In this document: piece after piece, positions 51,371 to 62,902 of the stretch
Layout: every line of letters starts with the position of its first letter
How positions within the stretch are numbered: the first letter of the stretch is position 1
Origin: Bordetella holmesii ATCC 51541
GTDB taxonomy: Bacteria; Pseudomonadota; Gammaproteobacteria; Burkholderiales; Burkholderiaceae_B
Direction of reading: 5' to 3'
DNA length: 64,000 nucleotides
Assembly: GCA_000612485.1 (NCBI GenBank)
Contig: CP007494.1
Coordinates: forward strand, 992,001-1,056,000
Notes under the pieces: model-generated
Seen by the model: only the letters and a program-made list of their open reading frames with translations
The model's database searches: none
What the model was told of the DNA's origin: nothing
Translations under genes and position numbers: made by a program

Positions 51371-52453
51371 TCAGATCGCGTCGCCCAGCGCCGCCAACTG
51401 CTCGGCCTGATGCTCGGCCAACAGCGCCCCGGTCAACTCATCCAGATCGCCTTCCAGAATGTGCTGAAGCTTGTACAGCGTCAGGTTGATGCGATGGTCC
51501 GTGACCCTGCCCTGCGGATAGTTGTACGTGCGGATGCGTTCGGACCGGTCACCCGAACCCACCAGGCTCTTGCGCTCGGCGGCCTCCTTGCTTTGCCGCT
51601 CGCGCAATTCCTTGTCCTTCAGGCGCGCCGCCAACACCTGCATCGCACGATCCTTGTTGCGATGCTGCGACCGATCGTCCTGACACTCGACGACCAGCCC
51701 GGTCGGCAAATGCGTGATCCGAACCGCCGAATCCGTCTTGTTGATGTGCTGCCCACCCGCGCCGCTGGCGCGAAACGTGTCGATACGCAGGTCCGCCGGA
51801 TTGATGACGATTTCGTTCATCTCATCGGCTTCAGGCATGACCGCCACCGTGCAGGCGGACGTATGAATACGGTCCTGAGCCTCGGTCGCCGGAACGCGTT
51901 GCACACGATGCACCCCCGACTCGAACTTCAACCGGCCATAGGCACCGTCGCCATCGATGCGCGCAATCACTTCCTTGTAGCCGCCCAATTCCGAAGGGCT
52001 CTCGGACATGATCTCAACACGCCAGCCGCGGTTCTCTGCATAGCGCGAGTACATGCGCAGCAGATCGCCCGAGAACAGCGCGCTCTCATCACCACCCGTG
52101 CCGGCGCGGATCTCCAGAAACAAGCTGCGGCCATCATTCGGATCACGCGGCAACAGCAGCAGCTGCAGCTCACCTTCCAGCACCTCCAGGCGTTCGCGTG
52201 CCGCTTTGATCTCGTCCTCGGCCATGGCCTTCATCTCGGGATCGGACAGCATCTCCTGGGCCGTAGCCAGATCCGCCTCGGTGCCCTCGAACGCCGTGAA
52301 GGCCACCACCACCGGCTCCAGCTCGGCGCGCTCGCGCGAGAGCTTGCGAAAACGATCCATATTCCCTGCCGTTTCCGGGTCGGCCAGCAAGGCATCTACT
52401 TCGATCAGGCGGTGCGCCAGCTGTTCCAGCCGGCCTCGCATGGAGGATTTCAT
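51371..52453 (-). CDS. prfA: Peptide chain release factor 1
   Basis: This 360-residue RF1 terminates translation at UAA and UAG. It has the catalytic GGQ in [17 protein letters not shown] and the stop-codon recognition segment [16 protein letters not shown] with a PxT-like PAT. The ATG at 52453 ([15 protein letters not shown]) was chosen over an upstream in-frame start at 52486. It is placed between hemA and prmC. Intact, so UAG codons in this genome should terminate normally. Confidence 0.96.
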   Translation of the reverse strand: MKSSMRGRLEQLAHRLIEVDALLADPETAGNMDRFRKLSRERAELEPVVVAFTAFEGTEADLATAQEMLSDPEMKAMAEDEIKAARERLEVLEGELQLLLLPRDPNDGRSLFLEIRAGTGGDESALFSGDLLRMYSRYAENRGWRVEIMSESPSELGGYKEVIARIDGDGAYGRLKFESGVHRVQRVPATEAQDRIHTSACTVAVMPEADEMNEIVINPADLRIDTFRASGAGGQHINKTDSAVRITHLPTGLVVECQDDRSQHRNKDRAMQVLAARLKDKELRERQSKEAAERKSLVGSGDRSERIRTYNYPQGRVTDHRINLTLYKLQHILEGDLDELTGALLAEHQAEQLAALGDAI

Positions 52454-52534
52454 GGGCGTAGTCGAGAAAAGAAAATTGGAAATCACGCGCGCGCATGCGC
52501 TGCCGTGCCATCACGGCGCAAGCCGACGGGACAG

Positions 52535-53809
52535 CTAACGGCGCGAATCGCGGCCTGGAAACAGGCGCGGCACCCAAGCCAGCAACTGCTTGCGCTCGTC
52601 GCCCGCGCTGCGGTTGAGCTCGGCCAGAGGGCCATGCAGATACTTCTGCGTCAACCCATGCGCCAGTTGCTCCAGCACCGCCTCGGGCGACTCGCCCCGC
52701 GCCAACATACGGCGCGCGCGCTCCAGCTCGGCGGCCTGCACATCCTCGGCAGCTTGATGCAGATCGCGGATGACGGGCACCACCTCGCGCGATTGCAACC
52801 AATGCATGAAGCCCTGGACGCGGGTTTCGATAATGGCTTCGGCCTGCACCACGGCCGCGCGGCGCGCATCCGTACCGGACTGAACCAGGCGGCCCAGATC
52901 GTCGACGGAATAAAGATAGACGTCGTCCAGGCGACCGACCTCGGGCTCGATATCGCGCGGCACCGCCAGATCGATCATCACCATCGGGCGATGGCGACGC
53001 TGCCGCGTTGCGCGCTCTACCATCCCCAGACCCAATATGGGCAGGGAGCTGGCCGTACAGGAAACGACGACATCAAACTCGGCCAGCCGCTCCGTCAGAT
53101 CGGCCAGCTTCATCGTGCCAGCCAAGAAACGGCCGGCAAGCGACTCGGCACGTTCGACCGTGCGGTTAGCCACCACCATCGACCGCGGACGCTGCGCGGC
53201 GAAATGCGTCGCGCACAGCTCAATCATCTCGCCGGCGCCGATAAACAAGGTGCGAGCCTGATCCAGATTACCGAATACGCGCTCGGCCAGGCGCACCGCG
53301 GCAGCAGCCATGGAAACCGAATGCGCGCCAATCTCTGTTTGCGAGCGGACTTCCTTGGCAACGGAAAACGTGCGCTGAAAAAGCTGATGCAGCAACGTGC
53401 CCAGCGACCCGGCCTGCTCGGCCGCGCGCACCGCGTCTTTCATCTGCCCCAGAATCTGCGGCTCGCCCAGCACCATGGAATCCAAACCGCTGGCCACGCG
53501 AAAAGCATGCCGCACGGCCTCGTCCTGGCGCAAACGGTAAAGATGTGGGTGCAGACTGCCGGCATCAAGACTATGGTGATCCGCCAGCCAGACCGGCAAC
53601 TTCTCGGCCACCGTGGCATCGGCCGCGCAATAAATCTCGGTGCGATTACAGGTCGACAAAATGGCCGCCTCGCGCACCGCCCCGCCAAACGCCAAACGCA
53701 ACCCTTCCAGTGCCGGCTTGACCAAGTCGACGGGCATGGACACGCGCTCGCGCACCGAAACCGGCGCCGAGGTATGGTTCAGACCGAAGGCGAGAACAGC
53801 GACTGACAT
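52535..53809 (-). CDS. hemA: Glutamyl-tRNA reductase
   Basis: This 424-residue NADPH enzyme reduces Glu-tRNA to glutamate-1-semialdehyde, the first step of tetrapyrrole (heme and siroheme) synthesis. The catalytic Cys is in [12 protein letters not shown], followed by [18 protein letters not shown], and the NADPH domain has [15 protein letters not shown] and VANRTVERA. The start at 53809 gives [21 protein letters not shown]. First gene of the minus-strand operon. Confidence 0.96.
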   Translation of the reverse strand: MSVAVLAFGLNHTSAPVSVRERVSMPVDLVKPALEGLRLAFGGAVREAAILSTCNRTEIYCAADATVAEKLPVWLADHHSLDAGSLHPHLYRLRQDEAVRHAFRVASGLDSMVLGEPQILGQMKDAVRAAEQAGSLGTLLHQLFQRTFSVAKEVRSQTEIGAHSVSMAAAAVRLAERVFGNLDQARTLFIGAGEMIELCATHFAAQRPRSMVVANRTVERAESLAGRFLAGTMKLADLTERLAEFDVVVSCTASSLPILGLGMVERATRQRRHRPMVMIDLAVPRDIEPEVGRLDDVYLYSVDDLGRLVQSGTDARRAAVVQAEAIIETRVQGFMHWLQSREVVPVIRDLHQAAEDVQAAELERARRMLARGESPEAVLEQLAHGLTQKYLHGPLAELNRSAGDERKQLLAWVPRLFPGRDSRR

Positions 53810-54008
53810 CAGAAAAGAGAACGCGGCTGCGGCAGGTAACAGCGATGCCTGCGATTATACCCCCGCCCGCCCGGCCCAGCGCCACCCCCAAACCGCCCGC
53901 TACCCGGCCGACGCATCCCAGCAGAACACGGATTTCTACCCACCAAGAAAAAAAACACGCGATTGCCTGCACATCCGAAAAAAAACGTGTATAGTTGCGG
54001 TCTTCGTT

Positions 54009-54084
54009 GGCCTGGTAGCTCAGTCGGTAGAGCAGAGGATTGAAAATCCTTGTGTCGGTGGTTCGATTCCGCCCCAGGCCACCA
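54009..54084 (+). tRNA. tRNA-Phe (GAA)
   Basis: A 76-nt cloverleaf with encoded CCA. The acceptor stem ggcctgg pairs with ccaggcc; the D-arm contains tagctcagtcggtagagc; the anticodon loop ttgaaaa shows GAA; the T-arm is ggttcgattcc. A possible -10 (TATAGT, 53990-53995) precedes it closely. Confidence 0.96.
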
Positions 54085-54093
54085 AAAGATTCA

Positions 54094-54120
54094 ATGCCCA
54101 GCCTAACGGCTGGGCATTTT
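54094..54120 (+). terminator. Intrinsic terminator after tRNA-Phe
   Basis: A perfect 10-bp stem, atgcccagcc / ggctgggcat, with a 4-base loop (taac) is followed by tttt and more T/A. It starts 10 bases after the CCA end. Confidence 0.88.
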
Positions 54121-54371
54121 CATTTGCGCGGCGACACTCGCCTTACGGCACAACGCAGTTATGCGCGGTGGGCCACGTAGCGACTGCACGTGCCCGCGCG
54201 CAACCTCACCAAACATCTTGCAGTTCAGCACTCGCCGAGTGCGCCATCCGCGAACATCATCCGGCCCGCCGTAAGTCCGAGCGATGCCGGAATCCTGACC
54301 TACGCTCCTGCTGCAGATGCCCTCGTTTGATGAATTGGATAACGGCAAAGGGGGTATCCAGGCTTGTGTAC
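54121..54371. other. Intergenic region between tRNA-Phe and the sigma factor gene
   Basis: About 250 bases with no supported gene. It ends in the AT-rich promoter region of the sigma factor, with a TACAAT hexamer at 54369-54374 overlapping a Fur-like box. Confidence 0.6.
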
Positions 54372-54390
54372 AATGAGATCGATTCTTATT
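54372..54390. promoter_or_regulatory. Probable Fur box upstream of the ECF sigma factor
   Basis: AATGAGATCGATTCTTATT is an imperfect 19-bp palindrome close to the Fur consensus variant AATGAGAATCATTCTCATT (15 of 19 by eye). It lies 31 bases before the sigma factor start and overlaps a possible -10. Iron repression of this locus is expected for FecI-type systems. Confidence 0.6.
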
Positions 54391-54420
54391 TAATACACGC
54401 CCATCCCCCAGTGCGCTTCC

Positions 54421-54933
54421 ATGTCTGCCCAGGAACTCCCCGTTCGTCCGGATTTGACCGGGCTGTATGTCGAACACAGCACCTGGCTGCAGGGCTGGCT
54501 GCGCAAACGGGTAGGCGATACTTTCGCAGCGGAGGATCTGGCTCAGGACACGTTTCTGAGCCTGCTCGACGGTAAGATCGTCCCCGGAGAAATCCGCCAG
54601 CCTCGCCCCTTTCTGGCCACGATCGCGGGGCGCCTGCTGGCGCACCGGCATCGCCGTCAATTGCTCGAAACCGCTTATCTGGAAGCCCTGGCCTGCCTGC
54701 CCGAAGAGGTGGCGCCTTCGCCGGAGCGACGCCTGCTGGCGCTCGAGAGCCTGCAACAGATCGATCGCGTGCTCGACGGTCTGCCTGCCAAAGTGCGTGA
54801 GGCCTTTTTGCTGGCGCATCTGTTCGAGATGACTTACGCCGAAATCGCCGAGCGCCTTGGAGCCTCGAGTAGTTCGGTCAAGCAGTATCTCACCCGGGCC
54901 AACCAGGAATGTCTCTTTGCGCTGGCGCTCTGA
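54421..54933 (+). CDS. FecI-type ECF sigma factor (iron-starvation/surface signalling)
   Basis: This 170-residue sigma-70 ECF protein has region 2 (WLRKRVGDTFAAEDLAQDTFLSLL) and region 4 (LPAKVREAFLLAHLFEMTYAEIAERLGASSSSVKQYL). It would direct RNA polymerase to the siderophore receptor promoter once FecR relays ligand binding. It is followed after 4 bases by the fecR homologue and then the receptor. Intact. Confidence 0.92.
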   Translation: MSAQELPVRPDLTGLYVEHSTWLQGWLRKRVGDTFAAEDLAQDTFLSLLDGKIVPGEIRQPRPFLATIAGRLLAHRHRRQLLETAYLEALACLPEEVAPSPERRLLALESLQQIDRVLDGLPAKVREAFLLAHLFEMTYAEIAERLGASSSSVKQYLTRANQECLFALAL

Positions 54934-54937
54934 CGCC

Positions 54938-55950
54938 ATGCCCGCGTCAACACATGCACTGACTCTGCCCTGTGGTCGCTTGATCAGCCGGGCCACCGCC
55001 AACGCCGCCGCGGATTGGCTCACGCTGCTTATGTCTGGCGAGGCCGCCGAGCAGGAGCATCAACATTGGATGCAATGGCGTCAGGCGCATCCCGACCATG
55101 AAGCGGCCTGGCAGCACATCGAATCCATCGCGGGTCGCATGAAGTCGCTCGAGCGTACGCCTGCTTATGCGGCGCTGTCGTTCTATGGCCCGGCTGGCAA
55201 ACCGGCCTCGCCCGCGCGCCGCCGCGCCACGCGGATGTTGCTTTGGGGAGGAGCCACCTGCGGCCTTGGCGTGCTGGTCTCGCGCACGGGAGCCTGGCAG
55301 AGCGGGACGGCACAGTACCGCAGCGGCACGGGCGAGCGGCGCGACGTCACATTGGAGGACGGCACGCAGCTCACGCTCAATACAGGTAGTGCGGTCAACC
55401 TGAGCTTTGACGCCCATTCGCGCCAGATTCTGTTGATAGACGGCGAAATCATGGTCACCACCCGGCATCAACCCGGTCAGAATGATCCCCGGCCCTTGAT
55501 GGTGCGAACCGCCGAAGGCAGCATCCGCTCGCTGGGTACGCGCTTTACCGTAAGGCAACACGCCGGGTTGACTAGCGTCGCCGTACTGGAGAGCGCGGTC
55601 GAGATCACGCCCCTGCAAAACGCAGGCGACTCCCGCCTGCTGCATGCCGGCGAACGCGCGCAGTTCAGCCGTCAGGAGGTCCAGCCGCCGCGCCCGATTG
55701 GCGAGCACACCGATGCCTGGACGCGCGGCTACCTGAACGCCGACGAACAAAGGTTGGCGGACTTTCTTGCTGAGGTGGGCCGCTACCGTCCAGGCATATT
55801 GCGTGTGGCCCCCGGGTCGCCGATCTGCGTCTGTCCGGCGTGTTTCCGCTGGGCGACACCGACCGAATTCTGGATACGCTCAGCCACGTGCTGCCAATAA
55901 GAGTGCAACGCCGCACCCGCTTCTGGGCGACAGTCATGCCGGCGGACTGA
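54938..55950 (+). pseudogene. FecR-type transmembrane anti-sigma regulator with C-terminal frameshift
   Basis: This protein would span the inner membrane once (RMLLWGGATCGLGVLVS at about residue 100) and link the receptor to the sigma factor. The FecR domain is visible: YRSGTGERRDVTLEDGTQLTLNTGSAVNL, GSIRSLGTRFTVRQ and AVLESAVEI. As read, the frame ends at 55900 with a Cys-rich tail. A run of three G at about 55814-55816, where four are expected, breaks APGVADLRLSGVFPLGD; with the extra base the frame runs to 55950 (RFWATVMPAD). The lost segment is the C-terminal part that contacts the receptor's signalling domain, so signalling is probably impaired if the lesion is real. Confidence 0.88.
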
Positions 55951-56054
55951 GGTTGCGCAGAAAAAGTTTGCCGATCGACTGCCCGCTTTTCTTTCTCGCG
56001 GCACCTACTTAATGAGGGACCGGAATTCACGGAGGTCCAGCCAAGAGGAAGAAC

Positions 56055-58574
56055 ATGCCGAACCAGCAACGCGCCCGGAAATACGTGGCGCTGCCCCTAA
56101 CATCCCCAGTCGTGCCCGCTCTGTTGGCGCTGAGTGCCGTCTTTGCAACCTGCGCTCCCCCCGCCCAGGCCCAGCAAGCGCCGAACACGGTCCAATCCGA
56201 ACTGCCCGAGTTCCAGATCGCCGCCGGCCCCCTGGCCCCTGCCCTGCGCCAGTTGGCAGGCACCGCCGGCATCATGCTGACCTTTACCGCCGAGCAAACC
56301 GATGGCAAACAGACCGCGGGCCTGCAGGGCCGCCACGCGAGCAGCAGCGCGCTGGCGCTATTGCTCGCGGGCACTGGCTTGCAGGCCGTGCAACTGGACA
56401 CCGGCGCTTTCGTGCTGCGCCAGGCTCCCCCGTTGAGCCAGGACGCGGCCACGCTGCCCCTGGTCACGGTCACCGCCTCGGCGGCGGCCCCTGGCACCAC
56501 CGAAGGCACACAGTCATACACCACCGACAGCACGAGTACCGCCACGCGTATGAATCTGTCCATGCGGGAGACACCGCAAGCCACAACGGTGATGACGCGG
56601 CAGCGCATCCAGGACCAGGGCCTGGCGACGGTCAACGACGTGGTGCAGGCCGCGCCTGGGCTGACCTACCGGCGGTTCGGGCCGGAGCGTGTGTCCTTCT
56701 TCGCACGCGGCATGTACATCGACAACATCATGTACGACGGCCTGCCCGTCGCTCTGGACAGCTCCAATCTGTCGCAGGATCTGCTGGTCACCGACATGGC
56801 GATTTACGATCACGTCGAGATCGTGCGCGGCGCCACAGGCTTGGTGCAAGGCGCCGGTAACCCGGCCGCGGCCATCAATATGGTGCGCAAGCGGCCCACC
56901 AGGCAGGCTCAGGTATCCGCGACGGCAACCGGCGGAAGCCGGGACCGCTATCGCGGCGAGCTGGATGCCTCGGGCCCGCTCTCCGAGGACGGCAGCCTGC
57001 GCGGGCGCGCCGTGATCGCCACGCAGGACTACGGCAGCTACAAACGCGGCGAGAGCAGCTCCGGCCAGACGTTCTACGGAATCCTGGAGAAGGATCTCGG
57101 CCAAGCCACCACAGTCACGCTCAGCGCCCTGCATCAGGAAAGCCGGGTGCACGGCAACGGTTTTACTGGCTTGCCCGTCGGCCGCGACGGCGGCAATCTG
57201 GATCTGCCGCGCTCGACCTCCTACGCCAACGACTGGGAACACTGGAACAAGACGACAGACTCGGCCTTCGCCGCGGTCGAGCATCGCTTTGACAACGGTT
57301 GGCGCATGCATATGTCGGCCTACTATGCGCAGGCCGACATCGATATGCTGGGGCATTACCTGAGTTACAACATGACCTCGGGCAGATACTCTCAGCTTGG
57401 AGCGCGCAACCTGCAAAAAGAAAAGCAAAGCAGCGTTGACATGTATGCCAGCGGGCCTTTCGATCTGTTGGGGCGCACGCATGAGTTGGTGCTGGGCAGC
57501 AGCTACCGCCACATCGATTTCGACGGCAACAGCCGCCAGGGCGTGGTGCTCAACAGCAATCTGGATCTCTACAACTTCGACCCCAGCGCGGTGGCCAATC
57601 CGAACATCCCCCTGCGCGACTGGATGGACACCAGCGTGACGCAGCGCAGCGTGTACGCCACCACACGCCTGAGCCTCGCGGATCGGTTGAAAATGATTCT
57701 GGGCGCGCGCCTGGACTGGTTCGACTACCACGACACCGTCAACACCTATCCCAACTTCAATGCCAACACGCCTTCGGTCACGGCGCACAACCGCTACAGC
57801 ATCGACAACCAGCTGACCAAGTACGCCGGACTGATCTACGATGTGGACGATCATCACTCCGTCTACGTCAGCTACACCGATATCTTCAAGCCCCAGAACT
57901 ACCTGGACGCCAACAACAAACTGCTCGACCCGGTAGTCGGGCAGAACTATGAATTCGGCGTCAAGGGAGAATATTTTGACGGGGCACTGAACACGTCGGC
58001 GGCGGTATTCCGCATGGACCAGAAAAACCGCGCCTTCCGCGCCACGGACCAGACGCAGTGTTCGGGCTACCCAACAGTTACCTGCTACTCGGCTGCCGGT
58101 GAAGTTCGCAGCCAGGGCGTGGAGTTCGAGGTGCAAGGGGCCATCACCCCCAATTGGCAGGTCAGCGTGGGCTATACCGTGGCCATCGCTCGCTACCGCA
58201 AAGATGCCAATGCCGCCAACGTCGGGGAACTCTTCGACACCGATACGCCCCGCCATCTGTTCAAGCTGTCCACCATGTATCGCATGACCGGCGCGCTTCA
58301 AGGCTGGCGCATTGGCGGATCGTTCTACCGCCAGGGAGCTATCTATAACCAGGGCACCACGAGCGGCGTACCTTTCCGGATCAGCCAGAGCGCCTACACC
58401 ATCACCGACCTCGTGTTGGGCTGGCAGGCCACGCCCAAGCTGGATCTGCAACTCAATATCAATAACGTGTTCGACAAGAAGTACTACAACGCACTGTCTG
58501 GCAGCGTGAGCTTTCCAAGCAACGTGTACGGCGAGCCGCGCAATGCCATGCTGACGGCACGCTATCAGTTCTGA
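56055..58574 (+). CDS. TonB-dependent siderophore receptor with signalling domain
   Basis: This 839-residue outer-membrane receptor has a signal peptide, an N-terminal STN/secretin domain (about residues 50-110, FQIAAGPLAPALRQLAGTAG), a TonB box (LPLVTVTA), a plug (LSMRETPQATTVMTRQRI, FFARGMYIDNIMYDG, EIVRGATGLVQGAGNP) and a barrel ending ARYQF. The plug resembles the FpvA/FhuE/FoxA group for hydroxamate or mixed siderophores, but the ligand cannot be named. The STN domain with fecI/fecR upstream defines cell-surface signalling. It is complete, and resembles Bordetella xenosiderophore receptors such as BfrZ in layout. Confidence 0.92.
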   Translation: MPNQQRARKYVALPLTSPVVPALLALSAVFATCAPPAQAQQAPNTVQSELPEFQIAAGPLAPALRQLAGTAGIMLTFTAEQTDGKQTAGLQGRHASSSALALLLAGTGLQAVQLDTGAFVLRQAPPLSQDAATLPLVTVTASAAAPGTTEGTQSYTTDSTSTATRMNLSMRETPQATTVMTRQRIQDQGLATVNDVVQAAPGLTYRRFGPERVSFFARGMYIDNIMYDGLPVALDSSNLSQDLLVTDMAIYDHVEIVRGATGLVQGAGNPAAAINMVRKRPTRQAQVSATATGGSRDRYRGELDASGPLSEDGSLRGRAVIATQDYGSYKRGESSSGQTFYGILEKDLGQATTVTLSALHQESRVHGNGFTGLPVGRDGGNLDLPRSTSYANDWEHWNKTTDSAFAAVEHRFDNGWRMHMSAYYAQADIDMLGHYLSYNMTSGRYSQLGARNLQKEKQSSVDMYASGPFDLLGRTHELVLGSSYRHIDFDGNSRQGVVLNSNLDLYNFDPSAVANPNIPLRDWMDTSVTQRSVYATTRLSLADRLKMILGARLDWFDYHDTVNTYPNFNANTPSVTAHNRYSIDNQLTKYAGLIYDVDDHHSVYVSYTDIFKPQNYLDANNKLLDPVVGQNYEFGVKGEYFDGALNTSAAVFRMDQKNRAFRATDQTQCSGYPTVTCYSAAGEVRSQGVEFEVQGAITPNWQVSVGYTVAIARYRKDANAANVGELFDTDTPRHLFKLSTMYRMTGALQGWRIGGSFYRQGAIYNQGTTSGVPFRISQSAYTITDLVLGWQATPKLDLQLNINNVFDKKYYNALSGSVSFPSNVYGEPRNAMLTARYQF

Positions 58575-58582
58575 TGGACGAA

Positions 58583-58611
58583 GCACGCCTGCGAGCCTCG
58601 CGCAGGCGTGC
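58583..58611 (+). terminator. Strong hairpin after the siderophore receptor
   Basis: A perfect 11-bp stem, gcacgcctgcg / cgcaggcgtgc, with a 7-base loop lies 8 bases after the receptor stop. No T-run follows, so termination strength is uncertain; it may stabilise the upstream transcript. Confidence 0.5.
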
Positions 58612-58639
58612 GCCGCAACGGTGAGGCCCCAAGGCAATA

Positions 58640-58658
58640 AATAACAATCATTTCCATA
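58640..58658. promoter_or_regulatory. Probable Fur box upstream of the RND efflux operon
   Basis: AATAACAATCATTTCCATA matches the Fur-type palindrome (core AATCATT) at 14 of 19 positions by eye and lies 42 bases upstream of the mdtA-like start, where a promoter would be. It suggests iron-regulated export. Confidence 0.55.
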
Positions 58659-58700
58659 TAGAATACGGCCTGCCCTCACTACCCTTGCTCGCACGCGCAG

Positions 58701-59837
58701 ATGGATTTTTCGCTCAAGGCTGGCTCCTGGCGCTGGCTGGCAGCGCTCCTGATCGTAGCGGTGGCCGCCGCCTGGGTATGGAGGGATGACTCCCCCTCCG
58801 GCGCCACTGGCTCCCCCCAGCAAGCCGTTCCCGTCGAGGTGGTACTGGCTCGCGCGGCTCCGTTGCGCCTGCAGCTTCATGCCATCGGTACGGTCACCCC
58901 TCTTGCTCACGTCGTGCTGCGGCCTCAGGTCAGCGGCCAACTCCTTCGTGTGCATTACCACGAAGGGCAGTCGGTACAGGCAGGCCAACTGCTCGCCGAG
59001 GTCGACCCGCGGCCCTATGAACATGCATTGCAAGCTGCACAGGGAAAACTGGACCAGACCCGGGCGCGCCTGGACAACGCGCGCGCCGACCTGATCCGGT
59101 ACGCCGCGTTGGGGCGCCAACGAGCCGTCGCGCACAGTGTGCTCGATGCCGCCCGCAGCAACGTCGAACAGGCACAGGGCCAACTCGCGGCGGAACAAGC
59201 CGGCGTCGATGAAACGCGCCGGCAACTGGCTCTCACGCGCATTACCGCCCCTATCACCGGGCGCGTCGGCCTGCGTCATATCGACGCTGGCAATCACGTA
59301 CGCGCCAACGACGCCACGGGCCTGACCACGTTGGTGCAGACCGGCGCGACGTCGGTGTTGTTTACCCTTTCCGAAGCGCGGTTGCCTGCGGTGCGCGAGG
59401 CCCTTGCCCGCTCCCCGGCACTGGATGTCGAGGCCTAGGATGCGGATGACAAACGACTCATCGCACGGGGTACGCTGCATGCCCTGGACAATCGTGCGGA
59501 TCAAGGCAGCGTGCGATTGCGCGCGGCGTTTGCCAACGAACAGGAAGCCCTTTTTCCTTACCAGTTCGTCAATATCTGCCTGACGCTGCAACAGCGCGAC
59601 CCATCGCTGAGCATTCCCTCCGCAGCGGTGCAGTACGGCGCGCAAGGCCCTTATGCCTATGTCATCGATCACGAGGACAAGGCGCAACGCCGACCGCTGC
59701 AGATCGGCCTCAATACCGCAGGACGCGCGTCCGTGCTCGACGGCCTGAGCGACGGCGACCGGGTGGTCATAGAAGGCGTCGACCGTTTGAACGAGGGGCG
59801 TCTGGCAAACGTGCTGGCCACCCAGGAAGCGTCATGA
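58701..59837 (+). pseudogene. mdtA: RND efflux periplasmic adaptor (MdtA-like) with an internal amber codon
   Basis: This membrane-fusion adaptor has an N-terminal anchor helix (WRWLAALLIVAVAAAWVW), a lipoyl/hairpin domain (VLRPQVSGQLLRVHYHEGQSVQAGQLLAEVD, ITAPITGRVGLRHID) and a beta-barrel. Codon 246 is TAG at 59436-59438; the same frame continues with [18 protein letters not shown] to a normal end at 59837. The related MdtA sequence has a Tyr in this place, so TAC or TAT to TAG is the simplest change. The stop removes the beta-barrel and membrane-proximal domains, so the pump should be inactive unless suppressed. The end overlaps mdtB by 4 bases (ATGA). Confidence 0.88.
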
Positions 59838-62800
59838 ATCTGTCTCGCCCCTTCATTCTCCGCCCGGTGGCCACCAGCTTCCTGATGATCGCTCTGCTGC
59901 TGTCCGGGCTGCTGGCCTGGCGCCTTCTACCGGTGGCAGCGTTGCCTCAGGTGGACTATCCCATCATCCAGGTCACCACCAACTACCCCGGTGCGGGACC
60001 CAATGTCATGGCGCGTGTGGTTACCGCCACGCTGGAGCGGCGGTTCGGTCAGATTCCGGGTTTGAAGCAGATGTCTTCGTCCAGCGGTCATGGCGTGTCG
60101 GTAATCACGCTGCAGTTCGCGCTTACCCTGCCCCTGGGCGTCGCGGAACAGGAAGTGCAGGCTGCCATCAGCGCCAGCCGGGCATTGCTGCCGCAGGACC
60201 TGCCGGCGCCTCCGGTCTACCGCAAAGTCAATCCGGCGGACGTCCCCATCATGACGTTGGCGGCCACCTCCGACTCGTTGAGCCTGCCGCAAATCTACGA
60301 CCTGGTCGACACCCGCATGACCCAACGCCTGGCGCAGTTGTCCGGGGTGGGCATGGTCAGCCTGGCCGGCGGTCAACGCCCAGCGGTGCGTGTGCAGTTC
60401 AACCCGCTTGCCCTGGCCGCGCGAGGACTGCAATCGACCGATGTGCAAAACGCCATCGCCAAGGCCAATAGCAATCAGCCCAAGGGCAGCTTCGACGGCC
60501 CGTTGCGCAACGTGCTCATGGACGCCAATGACCAGCTGCAAAGCGCGGCCGAATACCCAGAGCTCATCGTCGCGTGGCGCAATGAGGCGCCGGTAAGGCT
60601 GGGCGACATCGCCAGTGTGGACGACGGTGCTCAAGACCGCTATCTGGCGGCCTGGGTCAACCGTCATCCCGCCGTACTGATCAACATCCAGCGCCAGCCC
60701 GGCGCCAATGTGATCGAGGTCGCAGAACAGGTCAAGGCGCTGCTGCCTCAACTGGCCGCCTCGATGCCTGCCGGCGTGGAAATTGCGGTCCTAACCGATC
60801 GCACGGAAAGTATCCGCGCCTCGATCCGCGGCGTGCAATGGGAACTGGTGTTTGCCGTGGGCCTGGTGGTGCTGGTGACCTTTCTGTTTCTGCGCAACCT
60901 GCCCGCGACGCTCATTCCCAGCCTGGCCGTACCGCTGTCGCTGATCGGAACCTTTGGCGTCATGTATCTGGCCGGTTTCTCGGCAAACAACCTGACCCTC
61001 ATGGCCCTGACCATAGGTGCGGGCTTCGTGGTGGACGATGCCATCGTCATGCTGGAGAATATCGCCCGCTATCGCGAACAAGGCTTGGGCCGACTGGAGG
61101 CAGCCCTTAAAGGAGCCAGCCAGATTGGCTTTACCCTGGTTTCGCTCACGCGTTCGCTGATTGCCGTGCTGATCCCGTTACTGTTCATGGAAGACGTCGT
61201 CGGACGACTGTTCCGTGAGTTCGCGGTCACGCTGGCGGTTGCCATTCTGATTTCGCTGGCCGTCTCCCTCACGCTCACGCCGATGATGTGCGCCTATATG
61301 CTGCCGGCCCATCACGAGCGGCCTGACGGCGTGATGCGCCGCCTGCAAACGGCCTATGCACGTCTGCTTGATGTCACACTGCATCATCAACGCGCCACGC
61401 TGGGAGTCATGCTGGCCACGCTGGCTCTCACGGGTTTGCTGTACACCGCCATTCCCAAGGGGTTCTTTCCCACGCAAGACAGTGGCCTGCTGCAGGGCGT
61501 GACCGAGTCCTCGCAAACGATTTCCTATGGCGCCATGGCCGCGCGCCAACAGGCAATGGCCGAAGCGCTGCTGCAAGACCCCGATGTCGTCAGCTTGTCG
61601 TCCTTCATCGGTGTCGATAGTGCCAACACCACGCTCAACACGGGCCGGCTGCTGATCAACCTCAAACCCTGGGACCAGCGTTCCGCGCCGATGGCAGAGA
61701 TCCTGCAACGGATCCACGAGCGCGCCGATACCGTGGCGGGAATCCGGTTGCATCTCCAACCCGTGCAGGAGCTGAACATCGAAGACCGGGTCGGGCGCGG
61801 CCAGTATCAATTCACGCTCAATTCCCCCGATGCGCAACTGCTGTCGCAATGGACCGGGCCGCTCCTTCAGGCACTGAAGACAAACCCTGTGTTGCGCGAC
61901 GTATCGGCAGACCTGCAGCACGGCGGCCGCCAGACCTACCTGGACATCTCGCGCGACACGGCTGCTCGGCTGGGGCTGAGCATGGAAGACATATCCCAAG
62001 CGCTCTACAACGCCTTCGGGCAGCGTCAGATCACCACGCTTTTTACACAATCCAATCAGTATCGTGTAGTCATGGAGGTCGACCGCGCGCTGGCTGCGAC
62101 GCCGCAGGCGTTGGAACGTATTTATCTGCAAACCGCGGCCGGTCAACCGATCCCCCTCTCCGCCCTGGCGACGGTGACGCAGCGCGAAGCCCCCCTGAGC
62201 CTGTCACGCCTGGGGCAGTTCCCTTCGGTCAACGTCTCCTTCAACCTGGCGTCTGGCGCCTCGCTCGGGCAGGCCGTCCAGGAGATCCAGGACACCCGTG
62301 CAGGTATCGGCATGCCCGCCGGGGTCGAGTTGCGCATGCAAGGCGCCGCCGCCGCATTCCAGGCCTCGCTGTCCAACACACTCTGGCTGATGCTGGCCGC
62401 CATCATCACCATGTACCTGGTGCTGGGCATGTTGTATGAGAGCGCCATTCACCCCATCACGATTCTTTCCACTCTGCCTTCGGCCACGGTCGGTGCGCTG
62501 CTTGCGCTCATGATCAGCAACCGTCCGCAGGATCTGATCGCTGTAATCGGCATCATTCTGCTGATCGGACTCGTCAAGAAGAACGGCATCATGATGGTGG
62601 ACTTCGCGCTGGAGGCCGAGCGTCAGCGCGGCCTGACGCCAAAGGCTGCCATCCGCGAGGCCGCCTTGCTGCGGTTGCGCCCCATACTGATGACGACCCT
62701 GGCCGCCTTGTTCGGTGCGCTGCCACTGATGCTGGCCAACGGCTCGGGGGCCGAGCTGCGCCAGCCCCTGGGCTGGGTCATGGTGGGCGGACTGCTGGTG

Positions 62801-62902
62801 AGTCAGGTACTTACCCTGTTCACCACGCCGGCCGTCTATCTTTTTTTCCATAAGTTCGGGCAACGTCGCGCCTGGAAAACCCGGGCCGAGCCGCGCTCAT
62901 GA
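59834..62902 (+). CDS. mdtB: RND efflux transporter, MdtB-like
   Basis: This 1022-residue inner-membrane proton-driven pump subunit has the usual RND plan: TM1 at [22 protein letters not shown], large periplasmic loops, TM2-6 with the proton-relay segment [14 protein letters not shown] (about residue 400) and the second half ending in [21 protein letters not shown] and the [13 protein letters not shown] segment. MdtB pairs with MdtC as a 2:1 heterotrimer. Complete and overlapping both neighbours by 4 bases, but its adaptor gene is broken. Confidence 0.92.
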   Translation: MNLSRPFILRPVATSFLMIALLLSGLLAWRLLPVAALPQVDYPIIQVTTNYPGAGPNVMARVVTATLERRFGQIPGLKQMSSSSGHGVSVITLQFALTLPLGVAEQEVQAAISASRALLPQDLPAPPVYRKVNPADVPIMTLAATSDSLSLPQIYDLVDTRMTQRLAQLSGVGMVSLAGGQRPAVRVQFNPLALAARGLQSTDVQNAIAKANSNQPKGSFDGPLRNVLMDANDQLQSAAEYPELIVAWRNEAPVRLGDIASVDDGAQDRYLAAWVNRHPAVLINIQRQPGANVIEVAEQVKALLPQLAASMPAGVEIAVLTDRTESIRASIRGVQWELVFAVGLVVLVTFLFLRNLPATLIPSLAVPLSLIGTFGVMYLAGFSANNLTLMALTIGAGFVVDDAIVMLENIARYREQGLGRLEAALKGASQIGFTLVSLTRSLIAVLIPLLFMEDVVGRLFREFAVTLAVAILISLAVSLTLTPMMCAYMLPAHHERPDGVMRRLQTAYARLLDVTLHHQRATLGVMLATLALTGLLYTAIPKGFFPTQDSGLLQGVTESSQTISYGAMAARQQAMAEALLQDPDVVSLSSFIGVDSANTTLNTGRLLINLKPWDQRSAPMAEILQRIHERADTVAGIRLHLQPVQELNIEDRVGRGQYQFTLNSPDAQLLSQWTGPLLQALKTNPVLRDVSADLQHGGRQTYLDISRDTAARLGLSMEDISQALYNAFGQRQITTLFTQSNQYRVVMEVDRALAATPQALERIYLQTAAGQPIPLSALATVTQREAPLSLSRLGQFPSVNVSFNLASGASLGQAVQEIQDTRAGIGMPAGVELRMQGAAAAFQASLSNTLWLMLAAIITMYLVLGMLYESAIHPITILSTLPSATVGALLALMISNRPQDLIAVIGIILLIGLVKKNGIMMVDFALEAERQRGLTPKAAIREAALLRLRPILMTTLAALFGALPLMLANGSGAELRQPLGWVMVGGLLVSQVLTLFTTPAVYLFFHKFGQRRAWKTRAEPRS

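Noticed and set aside
56514..59687. 1057-codon open frame on the minus strand
   Set aside because: Antisense to the siderophore receptor and adaptor genes; no family features, and the plus-strand genes are clear.
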